Source of the DNA: Conchiformibius kuhniae DSM 17694
Lineage (GTDB): Bacteria > Pseudomonadota > Gammaproteobacteria > Burkholderiales > Neisseriaceae
Assembly (NCBI RefSeq): GCF_000428785.1
Contig: NZ_KE386798.1
Location: 18,306-59,451, forward strand
DNA: 41,146 nucleotides
Reading direction: 5' to 3'
Within the stretch, counting starts at the first letter, position 1. The number at the start of each line of letters is the position of its first letter. Position numbers and translations under genes: made by a program. A model generated the notes under the pieces. The model worked only from the letters and a program-made list of their open reading frames with translations, was not told where the DNA came from and made no database searches. Shown one piece after another: positions 24,716-32,926 of the stretch.

Positions 24716-26761
24716 ATGTCTGCACACATCTCTTTTTTCCGCATGAGCATGCTGGCACTTGCCCTGTCCGGCGTCAGCTTGGCGCACGCCGCAGAAAACG
24801 GCAAAGACCTGCCCGCCATCTCCGCCACCGGCAAACGCCCGATTACCAACAACTGGAAAACCAATTCCGAGCGCAACATCAGCAGCATGCGCGACCTGCT
24901 TGCCGACCGTGCCGACATCAACGCCGGCGGCGGCAACGCATCGGCGCAATACCTGTCCATCCGCGCGGCGGGGCAAAACCGCATCGACATGGTGGTGGAC
25001 GGCACCGCCACCGCCACCCAGCTTTGGTACCACCAAGGGCGCTTCCAGCTCGACCCCGACATGGTTCGCGTGATTGGCGTGGACAAAGGCGCAGGTTCGG
25101 CAAGCGCGGGCATCGGCATGACCAGTGGCGCGATTCGTTCGCAAACCCTTGATGCCAAAGATTTGATTTTGGACGGCAAACCCTTTGGCGCACGCATTTC
25201 CACCCAATACAACAGCAACAAAAGCATCAGCGGCAGCGCCGCCGTGTACGCCAACACACACGGCTTCGATGCCCTGCTGCTGGGCAGTTGGCACAACGCC
25301 CGCAACTACAAAGCGGGCAGGGACAGAGACAAGGAAAACAAAAGCGTGATTGCCGACAACACCGCCCGCAAACAAGCCAACTACCTTGCCAAATTCGGCT
25401 ATGAAATCCACCCCGACCACAAAATCGGCATCAGCTACCGCCGCGAGCATTTCTACGGCGACAGTTCCGAACGTCCCGAATTTGCTTCCTACGCAGACCG
25501 AGGCAACGTCGCCACCACCCAGCAAACCGTCAATGCCCGATACGCCGGCAAAAACTTGGGCTTTATCAACAGCCTTGATGCCAACGTCTTCCACATCAAA
25601 GGCGATGACGAACGCGAAAACTGGCAACGCCGCGAAGTCGAAAAAAATGGCAAAAAGGTAGAAGAAACCTACAACGCCGGCAAGGGACGGCATTCCCAAA
25701 CCTTTACCACAGGCGCAAACCTGAACGCCGCCAGCAGCCTGCTTGGCAAACACACCATCAAATACGGCTTGAACTGGCGCAACGAACACACCAAAGGTCG
25801 GGCGGGCGACAACAGCGTAAACGGCGAACGCAAAAACGAAGTGGGCATTTATGCCGAAGGCATCTGGTCGCTCGACCCCGTAACCCTGACCACAGGCTTG
25901 CGCTACGACCATTTTGAATTGAACACCGTAGGCAAATACAATTCCAACGCCGCGAAAAAAGCATCGGTAGGCGCAATCAACCCGAGCGTGGGCGTGATTT
26001 GGGACGTGATGCCCGATTTGGCACTGCATGCCAAACTGAACTATGCCAGCCGCAGCCCCAATCTGGCATCAGCCTACACCCTGACCGACAACCGTGGCGA
26101 AAACAAAGCGCGTGGCTGGCGCGATGTTGCCGACAAATTGAAACCCGAACAAGCGCGTTTGGCGGAAGTCGGCTTTAATTGGACGCATAAAGACCTGAAC
26201 GTAAACGGAACGCTGTTCCAACAACAGGTAAAAAATTACTACACCGAATTGAACAGCAGCCCGGTTGCCAATCGCGGCACGCTGAAAACCAACGGCTACG
26301 AACTGGGCGCGTCTTATCAGTGGAAAGGCTTGACGGCACGCGCCAGCATGGCGTACGCCAACCCGAAAGCCGACTTTAAAGATGCCAACGGCAAGGCTTT
26401 AGAAGTGGATTTTGCCGATGACCCCTTGGACATTATTCCGCAGGGTCGCCAATGGCGCACATCGCTCACCTACCGCTTTGACAAGCCCAATTTGGAAGTG
26501 GGCTGGCGCGGACGTTTTGCCGAAAGCAAAGATTTTATTGCTGCCAACAGACGTGAAGGCAACGCAAGACACCGTAAAGGTTATGGCGTGCACGACCTGT
26601 ATGCCAACTGGAAGCCTTTGAACAACGATGCGATGAATGTGAATGTGGCGGTAAACAATGTCGGCAACAAGCTGTATAAGAGCCACAGCCAACGCCTGTT
26701 GGCGTCCACGCCGCCCAATCCGGGTCGTGAAGTGCGCTTGGGTGTGAACTACCGTTTCTAA
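24716..26761 (+). CDS. TonB-dependent outer-membrane receptor, FetA/FrpB-like
   Basis: A 681-residue 22-strand barrel receptor. It has a signal peptide ending SLAHAAENG and a TonB-box-like LPAISATGKRP. The plug domain carries RDLLADRADINAGGGNASAQYLSIRAAGQNRIDMVVDG and KGAGSASAGIGMTSGAIRS. The barrel ends REVRLGVNYRF with a terminal Phe. Many blocks match neisserial FetA (YHQGRFxxDPxxV, YASRSPxL, LEVGWRGRF, FANWKPL-like), the ferric enterobactin-type receptor, so iron-siderophore uptake is likely. AAGGA lies upstream of ATG 24716. The fetB-F transporter genes that follow fetA in Neisseria are absent; a terminator follows. Confidence 0.9.
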   Translation: MSAHISFFRMSMLALALSGVSLAHAAENGKDLPAISATGKRPITNNWKTNSERNISSMRDLLADRADINAGGGNASAQYLSIRAAGQNRIDMVVDGTATATQLWYHQGRFQLDPDMVRVIGVDKGAGSASAGIGMTSGAIRSQTLDAKDLILDGKPFGARISTQYNSNKSISGSAAVYANTHGFDALLLGSWHNARNYKAGRDRDKENKSVIADNTARKQANYLAKFGYEIHPDHKIGISYRREHFYGDSSERPEFASYADRGNVATTQQTVNARYAGKNLGFINSLDANVFHIKGDDERENWQRREVEKNGKKVEETYNAGKGRHSQTFTTGANLNAASSLLGKHTIKYGLNWRNEHTKGRAGDNSVNGERKNEVGIYAEGIWSLDPVTLTTGLRYDHFELNTVGKYNSNAAKKASVGAINPSVGVIWDVMPDLALHAKLNYASRSPNLASAYTLTDNRGENKARGWRDVADKLKPEQARLAEVGFNWTHKDLNVNGTLFQQQVKNYYTELNSSPVANRGTLKTNGYELGASYQWKGLTARASMAYANPKADFKDANGKALEVDFADDPLDIIPQGRQWRTSLTYRFDKPNLEVGWRGRFAESKDFIAANRREGNARHRKGYGVHDLYANWKPLNNDAMNVNVAVNNVGNKLYKSHSQRLLASTPPNPGREVRLGVNYRF

Positions 26762-26778
26762 AAAGCGTGTGCATGTGA

Positions 26779-26816
26779 AACAGGCTGCTTGGTTGGGTTC
26801 AAGCAGCCTGTTTTTT
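26779..26816 (+). terminator. Terminator of the FetA-like gene
   Basis: A 13-bp stem AACAGGCTGCTTG with its complement, loop of eight, then TTTTTT. Confidence 0.92.
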
Positions 26817-26833
26817 GTCCGATGATTTTTCAA

Positions 26834-26884
26834 GCGCGGGAATGACGGTGCTGTGTTTTCCCGGTCAATTGATGACACGCTCTA
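26834..26884. mobile_element. Truncated MITE-like element (gives scpA its stop)
   Basis: Read on the minus strand this starts TAGAGCGTGTCATCAATTGA, the same terminal repeat as the 199-bp elements, and runs into CACCGTCATTCCCGCGC, the first half of the inner dRS3 hairpin. The rest is missing. The first three bases are the TAG stop of scpA. Confidence 0.75.
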
Positions 26885-27682
26885 CGCGGGCAGGACGGTG
26901 GTTTGTTTGGCGGTCAGGACGCGGATTTCGCCGAAGGGCTGTTCTTGTGCCACGCGCACGGTGCTTTCTTTGACCAGCTCGAGCAGGGCGATGAAGCCGG
27001 TAACCCATTCGGCGGCGGTGTAGGGTGGGGCGAACAGTTGGCTGAAGGCGCATGTGCCGCCGTTTTGGTGCAGGTGTTGCAGGATTTTTGCCATCATACC
27101 GCGCACTGACAGGGGTTCGCGGGTGATTTGGTGGCGTTGGTGGTGCGATGCGCGGGCGAGTATGCCCAGCCATGCGCGGGTGAGGTCGGCGGTGGCGGCT
27201 TTGGGCAAACGGGCGTGTGCCGCCAATTCTACGGGCAGATACGCCCATGCGAAATCGCGTCCGGCGCGGGGCAGGGCGTCCAAGCGGTGGGCGGCGGCTT
27301 TGATTTGTTCGTATTCGAGCAGACGGCGCACTAGTTCGGCACGGGGGTCGGCGGCGTCTTCGGTGTCGGCTTCGGCGGGCGGTTGCGGCAGCAGCAGGCG
27401 CGATTTGATTTCCACCAATACGGCTGCCATCAGCAAGTATTCCGCCGCCAAGTCGAAATGGGTGTGCTCCAAAGCGGCGATGTAGGCAAGGTATTGCTCG
27501 GTAACGGTTGCCATCGGAATGTTCAGCACGTCGATGTTTTGCTTGCGAATCAGGTAGAGCAGCAAATCCAAAGGGCCTTCAAAGGCGTGCAGCACCACTT
27601 GCAGGGCATCGGGCGGAATGAACAGGTCGGCGGGCAGGTCGGTCAGGGTTTGCCCGAATACTTTGGCAACAACGGTACTCAT
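26882..27682 (-). CDS. scpA: Segregation and condensation protein A
   Basis: A 266-residue kleisin that bridges Smc heads in chromosome condensation. VVLHAFEGPLDLLLYLIRKQNIDVLNIPMATVTEQYLAYI is the diagnostic N-terminal ScpA block; EYLLMAAVLVEIKSRLLLP follows, and the C-terminal winged-helix part ends TAAEWVTGFIALLELVKESTVRV. ATG 27680-27682 overlaps the tcdA stop by four bases (ATGA), so the two are translationally coupled. The TAG stop is supplied by the adjoining MITE-like end, and the last residues (LTAKQTTVLPA) may have been changed slightly by the insertion. scpB is not in the window. Confidence 0.94.
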   Translation of the reverse strand: MSTVVAKVFGQTLTDLPADLFIPPDALQVVLHAFEGPLDLLLYLIRKQNIDVLNIPMATVTEQYLAYIAALEHTHFDLAAEYLLMAAVLVEIKSRLLLPQPPAEADTEDAADPRAELVRRLLEYEQIKAAAHRLDALPRAGRDFAWAYLPVELAAHARLPKAATADLTRAWLGILARASHHQRHQITREPLSVRGMMAKILQHLHQNGGTCAFSQLFAPPYTAAEWVTGFIALLELVKESTVRVAQEQPFGEIRVLTAKQTTVLPA

Positions 27683-28443
27683 GCTGTGGTGGCGATGTGT
27701 TCCACCGCCGCGTGTGCCAGATGCAGCCCGAATGCGGCGGTAACCAGCATGCTCGCGCCGTAGCCCGCGCACGACAGACCTTGCGGGGCGGCATCGCAGC
27801 TTTCGGTTTGCGGGGCGACAACGTTTTCGGACGAATACACGCACCACACGCCCATTTTGCCCGCACCTGCGCGGGCAAAGCCGTGATGACGGCGCAGCAG
27901 GTAGCGCATGTTTGCCAGCAAACGGTCGTGGGTAACCGATGCCAAATCGCCGCTCCGAATCAGGGACGGGTGGCGTTGTCCGCCCGCGCCGCCGCTCACC
28001 GCCAAGGGCTTGCCCGTGCGTACGCAGTGCGCCGCCAATGCCGCTTTCACCCGCACTTGGTCGATTGCGTCAATCACAAAATCAAACGGTGGCGACAACA
28101 ATTCGGGCAGATTTTGTTCATCGGCAAAATCTTCCACTTCACAAACGCGGCAGTCGGGATTGATGGCGGCGATGCGTTCGCGCATGGCGGCGGTTTTTGC
28201 CTGCCCGAAAGTGGGGGTGAGGGCGTGAATTTGGCGGTTGGTGTTGGAAACGGCGACATTGTCGGGGTCAATCAGCGTCAGTGCGCCGATGCCCGAGCGT
28301 GCCAAAGCTTCCGCCGCCCACGACCCCACGCCGCCGATGCCGACAAGACACACATGGGCGCGGGCGAGCGCATCGGCAACACCTGTGCCGTACAGTCGGG
28401 CGATGCCGCCGAAACGGCGCGACCGGTCGGATACTTCAAACAT
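27679..28443 (-). CDS. tcdA: tRNA threonylcarbamoyladenosine dehydratase TcdA
   Basis: A 254-residue E1/ThiF-fold enzyme that cyclises t6A37 in tRNA using ATP. The nucleotide site VCLVGIGGVGSWAAEALARSGIG and LIDPDNVAVSNTNRQIHAL, the acidic DFVIDAIDQVRVKAAL stretch, GGAGGQRHPSLIRSGDLA, and the R-rich LRRHHGFARAG segment all match TcdA (CsdL). Start ATG 28441-28443 is at MFEVSDRSRRFGG, the normal N-terminus. It overlaps scpA downstream and is divergent from uspA, with 91 bases between the starts. Confidence 0.93.
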   Translation of the reverse strand: MFEVSDRSRRFGGIARLYGTGVADALARAHVCLVGIGGVGSWAAEALARSGIGALTLIDPDNVAVSNTNRQIHALTPTFGQAKTAAMRERIAAINPDCRVCEVEDFADEQNLPELLSPPFDFVIDAIDQVRVKAALAAHCVRTGKPLAVSGGAGGQRHPSLIRSGDLASVTHDRLLANMRYLLRRHHGFARAGAGKMGVWCVYSSENVVAPQTESCDAAPQGLSCAGYGASMLVTAAFGLHLAHAAVEHIATTA

Positions 28444-28475
28444 GGCAAAATCCCACAAAAACCGTATTTTTCGGT

Positions 28476-28505
28476 TTGAAACAACAAGGGCGGCAGCGTT
28501 ATAAT
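28476..28505 (+). promoter_or_regulatory. Sigma-70 promoter of the universal stress gene
   Basis: TTGAAA (28476-28481) and a perfect TATAAT (28500-28505), 18 bases apart, 30 bases upstream of the start codon. Confidence 0.8.
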
Positions 28506-28534
28506 GGCGCAAACCGCTTATCAAGGAGACGACT

Positions 28535-29011
28535 ATGTACCAACATTTGGTGGTTGCCGTAGACGGCAGCGACACATCGCTCAACGCACTCGACCACGCC
28601 TGCCGTTTGGCGGTGTCGTCCGCAGCCAAACTCACGCTGGTTCACGTTGCCAACCCCGCCGAATTTATGGCGGTTGCCCCCGAATTGGCGCAGCAAAGCA
28701 GCTACGAAGAAGCCGCGCGCGAACACGGTCAAACCGTATTGGGCGAAGCCGTGCGCCGCGCCGAAGCCGCAGGGGTGGACAAACCCGTTTGGCATTTGCT
28801 GGTGTCCACACGCGGTGCAAAAGAAATGGCAAACGAATTAATCAACTATGCCGACCAAGAAGGCGCGGATTTGCTGGTGTTGGGCACGCACGGGCGCACG
28901 GGGCTGATGCACCTGCTGATGGGCAGCTTTACCGAAACGGTGATGCGTCAAACCTGCCTGCCCCTGCTGGTGATTCGCAGCAATCCCGATGACGACCAGG
29001 CGGACGGATAA
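28535..29011 (+). CDS. Universal stress protein, UspA family
   Basis: A 158-residue cytoplasmic protein of the nucleotide-binding UspA class. It has the N-terminal VVAVDGSDTSLNALDHA and the ATP-binding G-x2-G-x9-G-S/T pattern in GTHGRTGLMHLLMGSFTETV, then LPLLVIRS. Such proteins support survival in growth arrest and oxidative stress. AAGGAG lies seven bases before the ATG. It is a single-gene unit with its own promoter and terminator. Confidence 0.93.
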   Translation: MYQHLVVAVDGSDTSLNALDHACRLAVSSAAKLTLVHVANPAEFMAVAPELAQQSSYEEAAREHGQTVLGEAVRRAEAAGVDKPVWHLLVSTRGAKEMANELINYADQEGADLLVLGTHGRTGLMHLLMGSFTETVMRQTCLPLLVIRSNPDDDQADG

Positions 29012-29036
29012 AGGCACAACCGCCGTTTCCGTGTTG

Positions 29037-29073
29037 AAAATCCGCGCAAGGTGTCTGACCTTGTGCGGATTTT
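29037..29073 (+). terminator. Terminator of the universal stress gene
   Basis: A 16-bp stem AAAATCCGCGCAAGGT with its complement (one G-T pair), loop GTCTG, ending in TTTT. Confidence 0.92.
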
Positions 29074-29096
29074 TGCTTGCAAAACCCTTCGCAAAG

Positions 29097-29116
29097 CAAT
29101 TGATGACACGCCCTAG
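29097..29116. mobile_element. Solitary end of a MITE-like element
   Basis: CAATTGATGACACGCCCTAG is one terminal repeat of the 199-bp family with no body attached on its left. It abuts the left end of the full copy at 29114, sharing TAG, so the two ends form a 34-base head-to-head palindrome. This looks like an insertion of one copy into the end of an older one. Confidence 0.7.
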
Positions 29117-29312
29117 GACGTGTCATCAATTAAACTTTTATGCTGAAAATCAGCATAATACAAAAACGCCGTCATTCCCGCGCAGGCGGGAATCTACCGC
29201 TCGATGTTTGGCAAGCGTTGTTTTATCAAGGTTTGTTGTGCTTTAACTTGGATTCCCGCATTCGCGGGAATGACGGCGCGGCGTTTTTTCAGTCAATTGA
29301 TGGCACGCCCTA
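29114..29312. mobile_element. 199-bp MITE-like palindromic element, copy 2 (gives ridA its stop)
   Basis: Inverted terminal repeats TAGGACGTGTCATCAATT and TAGGGCGTGCCATCAATT (read from the right). Two dRS3 hairpins enclose a core with TGTTTTATCAAGG. The reverse complement of the core aligns with that of copy 1 at 11520-11718, and the length is identical. A small ATGCTGAAAATCAGCAT hairpin lies near the left end. The right-end TAG is the stop codon of ridA. Confidence 0.82.
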
Positions 29313-29663
29313 GCTCTGCACTGCCGAAACCTTGATTTCCACTTTCCACGCCGCATCGGCGAGCTTTGCCTGTACACAGGCGCGGGCGGGTGCGGCTTCG
29401 GGCGCGACCCAAGCGTCCCACGCCGCATTCATGCCCGCATAGTCTGCCAAATCGGGCAGAAAAACAGTGGCTTCCACAATACGGCTTTTGTCGCTGCCGC
29501 ATTTTGCCAGCCAATCATCGATTTGGCGCAACACATCGGCGGTTTGCGCGGTGATGTCCGCTTCGGGATTTTCCGGCACCATGCCCGACAAAAACACGAA
29601 ACCGTTGGCAATCACGGCTTCCGACAAACGGGCATTGCCACCCAAGCGTTTGATGTTGCTCAT
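29310..29663 (-). CDS. RidA/YjgF-family protein
   Basis: A 117-residue trimeric Rid-type protein. The family core is visible in ANGFVFLSGMVPEN, DVLRQIDDWLAKCGSDKSRIVEATVFLPDLADYAGMNAAWDAWV, and PARACVQAKLADAAWKVEI with the conserved Arg that binds carboxylate. Archetypal RidA hydrolyses reactive enamines/imines; which Rid subgroup this is I cannot say, and the missing KTT-like segment means imine deaminase activity is uncertain. Two ATG codons lie in tandem; the second (29661-29663) has AAGGA at six bases. The stop TAG comes from the adjoining MITE-like end. Confidence 0.85.
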   Translation of the reverse strand: MSNIKRLGGNARLSEAVIANGFVFLSGMVPENPEADITAQTADVLRQIDDWLAKCGSDKSRIVEATVFLPDLADYAGMNAAWDAWVAPEAAPARACVQAKLADAAWKVEIKVSAVQS

Positions 29664-29751
29664 CATCGTTCCTTAAAATTGCATGAAAACGGTTTTGTAC
29701 CGCGATTTGTTGCCGTTGTCCAGCGTTTTCAACGGGCGTTTGGTGCGGGCA

Positions 29752-31812
29752 TCAATTTTCCAACTCGGCAATATCCGCCACGGCATTCAGCAGTTCCGCC
29801 AACTGCTTCAGCAAACTCAAACGGTTGCGCTTCACGGCCTCATCGTCCGCCATCACCATTACCTTGTCAAAAAACGCGTCCACCTGCGGCTTGATGCCCG
29901 CCAATGCCGCCAACGCCGCCTGAAAATCCTGTTCCGCCAACGCCTTGGCAACAACGGGTTGCAAATCTTGCGCCGCCGCAAACAAAGCGCGTTCCTCGTC
30001 CTGCTGCAACAGATTTTCGTCCACCGCGCCCAAACTGCCGTCCGCTTTTTTCAACAGATTTTGCACGCGCTTGTTGGCCGCCGCCAATGCCGCCGCTTCG
30101 GGAAGCTGCTTAAACTGCTGAACCGCCTGCAATTTCGCCACCAAATCGTTCAAACGGTCGGGACGTTGCGCCAATACCGCCGCCACCACATCGTGCGGAT
30201 AATCGTTGTGCAGCAGCACCGCCAAACGCCCCTGCATAAATTCCGCCACCTGCGCCACTGTGTCCGCGTTCAGGTAGCCTGCGGGGAAGGTGTCGTAAGC
30301 CGTTTGCAACAAATCATTGATAGACAAATTATTTTCCAACAACATCCGCAACACGCCCAAAGCCGCGCGGCGCAGCGCATACGGGTCTTTGTCGCCGGTG
30401 GGAATCAAGCCGATGCCCCAAATTCCCACCAGCGTTTCCAATTTGTCCGTCAGCGACACCGCCACCGCCACCGCCCCTTGCGGCAGCGCATCGCCGGCAA
30501 AACGCGGGCGGTAATGCTGCGCCAGCGCGTCCGCCACTTCCGCCGTTTCGCCGTCATGCAAAGCATAGTAACGCCCCATCACGCCTTGCAATTCGGGAAA
30601 TTCGCCCACCATTTCCGTCAGCAAATCCGCCTTTGCCAACTGCGCCGCCCGCGCTACCGCCGCCGCGTCCGCGCCCAAAGCCGCGCCGATGTGCGCCGCC
30701 AAAGCCTGCAAACGCGCCACCCGTTCCGCTTGCGAACCGAGTTTGTTGTGGTACACCACATTCGCCAGTTTCGGCAAACGGCTGTCCAATTTGGCTTTTT
30801 GGTCTTGCTTGTAAAAAAACGCCGCATCGCTCAAACGCGCCCGCAACACGCGCTCGTTGCCGTGAACAATGTGTTCCGGATTGTCGGGCGCGATGTTGGC
30901 AACCAGCAAAAAGCGGTTCATCAGCTTGCCCTGCGCGTCCAAAAGCGGGAAGTATTTTTGGTTTTGCTGCATGGTCAAAATCAGGCATTCCTGCGGCACG
31001 GCAAGGAAATGCGCTTCAAAACCCGCTTCCAAAACATTGGGATATTCCACCAACGCCGTTACTTCGTCCAATAAGGCATCATCGGCGGCCACGCTCGCGC
31101 CCAAAGCGGCGGCGCGTTCGTTCAAGGCTGCCTGAATCGCGGCTTTGCGCTCGCCAAACGAAGCCACCACCTTACCTTGCTCGCGAATTTGTTCCGCATA
31201 ATCATCGGCTTGTGCGAACACGATTTCGCCTTGCGACAAAAAGCGGTGTCCGCGCGAACTTCTGCCCGCTTCCAAACCCAACACGCTGACGGGCAACACG
31301 TTTTCGCCGTGCAACACCGTTAAAGCGTGAACGGGACGCACAAAGGTGTGCGTGCTGCTGCCCCAGCGCATCACTTTCGGAATCGGCAATTTTTTCACCG
31401 CTTGCGCCAAAATCTCGCCCAGTAAATCGGCAAGGCTTTGACCTTTTTGGGTAAATTCGTAGGCGTAAACGTCTTGTTTGCCATCGTGGACAATGCTTAA
31501 ATCCGCCACCGCCGCGCCGCAGGAGCGGGCAAAACCTTCCAGAGCTTTGGTCGGCACGCCGTCTTTGAGCGCGTTGGCAACGGCAGGGCCTTTTTTCAGC
31601 ACTTGGCGGTCGGTTTGTACCGCTTTCACGCCGCGCACCTGCACCGCCAAACGGCGCGGGGCGGCGTAGGCGGTGAAATCGGGCGTGCCGTCAAGCAGTT
31701 GTGCTTTTTCCAAGCCTTCGGCAATGGCGGCGGCAAAGGCGTTGCCCAAAGTGTTCAGGGCTTTGGGGGGGAGTTCTTCGGTGAGCAATTCAATCAGTAG
31801 GGTGGGGGACAT
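29752..31812 (-). CDS. glyS: Glycyl-tRNA synthetase beta subunit
   Basis: A 686-residue beta chain of the tetrameric bacterial GlyRS, which recognises tRNA-Gly. The start MSPTLLIELLTEELPPKAL is diagnostic. FEAHFLAVPQECLILTMQQNQKYFPLLD, SDAAFFYKQDQK, LTDKLETLVGIWGIGLIPTGDKDPYALRRAALGVLRML and the C-terminal anticodon-binding region (FFDKVMVMADDEAVKRNRLSLL) complete it. It is the last gene of a leftward group glyQ-GST-yggL-glyS. An uptake-like AGGCTGCCTGAA lies inside the gene near 31127. Confidence 0.96.
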   Translation of the reverse strand: MSPTLLIELLTEELPPKALNTLGNAFAAAIAEGLEKAQLLDGTPDFTAYAAPRRLAVQVRGVKAVQTDRQVLKKGPAVANALKDGVPTKALEGFARSCGAAVADLSIVHDGKQDVYAYEFTQKGQSLADLLGEILAQAVKKLPIPKVMRWGSSTHTFVRPVHALTVLHGENVLPVSVLGLEAGRSSRGHRFLSQGEIVFAQADDYAEQIREQGKVVASFGERKAAIQAALNERAAALGASVAADDALLDEVTALVEYPNVLEAGFEAHFLAVPQECLILTMQQNQKYFPLLDAQGKLMNRFLLVANIAPDNPEHIVHGNERVLRARLSDAAFFYKQDQKAKLDSRLPKLANVVYHNKLGSQAERVARLQALAAHIGAALGADAAAVARAAQLAKADLLTEMVGEFPELQGVMGRYYALHDGETAEVADALAQHYRPRFAGDALPQGAVAVAVSLTDKLETLVGIWGIGLIPTGDKDPYALRRAALGVLRMLLENNLSINDLLQTAYDTFPAGYLNADTVAQVAEFMQGRLAVLLHNDYPHDVVAAVLAQRPDRLNDLVAKLQAVQQFKQLPEAAALAAANKRVQNLLKKADGSLGAVDENLLQQDEERALFAAAQDLQPVVAKALAEQDFQAALAALAGIKPQVDAFFDKVMVMADDEAVKRNRLSLLKQLAELLNAVADIAELEN

Positions 31813-31830
31813 GTGATGGTTCTCAATGAT

Positions 31831-32241
31831 TTATTTCAGTATTTCGGGATAGGTTTCGTATGCGGTTTCATCGGCGTAAAAACCGTCTATCAGATTGCCC
31901 GCCCGCAAATGCGCCAATTCGGGCAGCGACAACAGCATTTCCAAAACCGTTTGCCGTTGTGCGGCGGTCAGCGCGGGAACGCTGCGGCGGGCGGTGTCAA
32001 AGATGATTTGAAAATCCGCCGCACCGCCGCAGCTTGTCATGCAGATGCCGTTTGCAGCGATAAACGACAACAGTTTTCCGCAAAATTGCTCAAACGCGGC
32101 AAAGGTTTGGTATTCGCTTTTCAGGCAGCCTTGCACGCAAAAAATCAGGTTTTGGTATTCGCCCAAATGGTATTTTTTGCGTTGGCGGGCGTTTAGGCGG
32201 CGCAGGGCGCGGCGGCTGTGCGGACGGCGGTAGTGCGGCAT
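31831..32241 (-). CDS. YggL-like (DUF469) 50S ribosome-binding protein
   Basis: A 136-residue small protein. The basic N-terminal RRALRRLNARQRKKYHLGEYQNLIF resembles YggL (RRLRKKMHIDEFQELGF), and the following helix-strand arrangement with FEQFCGKLLSFIAANG fits the family. YggL of E. coli binds the 50S subunit; the role is poorly defined. It lies between two GlyRS subunit genes, consistent with a translation link. Its ATG (32239-32241) overlaps the stop of the GST gene (TGATG), so they are coupled. Resemblance is clear in the first 25 residues and weaker after. Confidence 0.75.
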   Translation of the reverse strand: MPHYRRPHSRRALRRLNARQRKKYHLGEYQNLIFCVQGCLKSEYQTFAAFEQFCGKLLSFIAANGICMTSCGGAADFQIIFDTARRSVPALTAAQRQTVLEMLLSLPELAHLRAGNLIDGFYADETAYETYPEILK

Positions 32242-32906
32242 CACAAAGTTTCCAAACAGCCGGTGCGCTCCGCCGCGCGTTGGTAATCGGCATCGGCTTC
32301 CATGCGGCGCACATAGTGTTCAATATTTTCCCAACTGCCGCCGCCGCGCGACAAGGCTGCCTGAAGCGGAAAGCCCATCATGATGTCCGCGCCGCTTAAG
32401 GTGTCGCCGAGCAGCCACGTTTTGTCTGCCAACGCCTGATTCACATAATTTAAATGCAGGTTTAACTGTGGCGAAAGAAAGGATTGGCGCACGCCGTCCG
32501 TGATTTTGCGGGCAACGGGTTTGGCGAAAAACGGCATTTTTTGCGCGCCAATGCGGCGGAACACCAGCGACATCACCAATAAAGGCATCAGCGAACCTTC
32601 GGTATAATGCAGCCAATACAAATGCTTGTCAAAATCGGGCGCATCGGCGGCGGGGTGCAGCGTGTGGTCGCGGTCGTAACGGGCGAGCAGATATTCCGCA
32701 ATCGCGCCGCTTTCCGCCAACACGCTGTCGCCATCGCGCACAAGCGGCGATTTGCCGAGCGGGTGGATTTGGCGCAAGGCATCGGGCGCAAGCAGGGTGT
32801 CGGCGTTGCGGGCGAAGCGTTCCACTTGGTAATCGAGCTTCAGCTTTTCCAACAGCCACGCGATGCGCACGGCGCGGGATTGTTCCAAAGCGTAGAGTGT
32901 AATCAT
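32241..32906 (-). CDS. Glutathione S-transferase family protein
   Basis: A 221-residue cytosolic protein. The N-terminal thioredoxin-like domain begins MITLYALEQSRAVRIAWLLEKLKLDYQV, with the cis-Pro/Glu-Ser glutathione site in GKSPLVRDGDSVLAESGAIAEYLL. The helical C-terminal domain has WLLGDTLSGADIMMGFPL, the N-capping-box/hydrophobic staple. Length is normal. Substrate is unknown. It sits between glyQ and yggL, an odd place that suggests simple co-transcription and no shared job. An uptake sequence lies in the 20-base gap to glyQ. Confidence 0.92.
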   Translation of the reverse strand: MITLYALEQSRAVRIAWLLEKLKLDYQVERFARNADTLLAPDALRQIHPLGKSPLVRDGDSVLAESGAIAEYLLARYDRDHTLHPAADAPDFDKHLYWLHYTEGSLMPLLVMSLVFRRIGAQKMPFFAKPVARKITDGVRQSFLSPQLNLHLNYVNQALADKTWLLGDTLSGADIMMGFPLQAALSRGGGSWENIEHYVRRMEADADYQRAAERTGCLETL

Positions 32907-32908
32907 GT

Positions 32909-32923
32909 TTCAGGCTGCCTGAA
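32909..32923. repeat. DNA uptake sequence
   Basis: TTCAGGCTGCCTGAA between glyQ and the GST gene. Confidence 0.85.
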
Positions 32924-32926
32924 AAA

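Noticed and set aside
29683..31074. A 463-codon plus-strand frame
   Set aside because: Antisense of glyS; Arg/Gln/His-rich composition and no motif.
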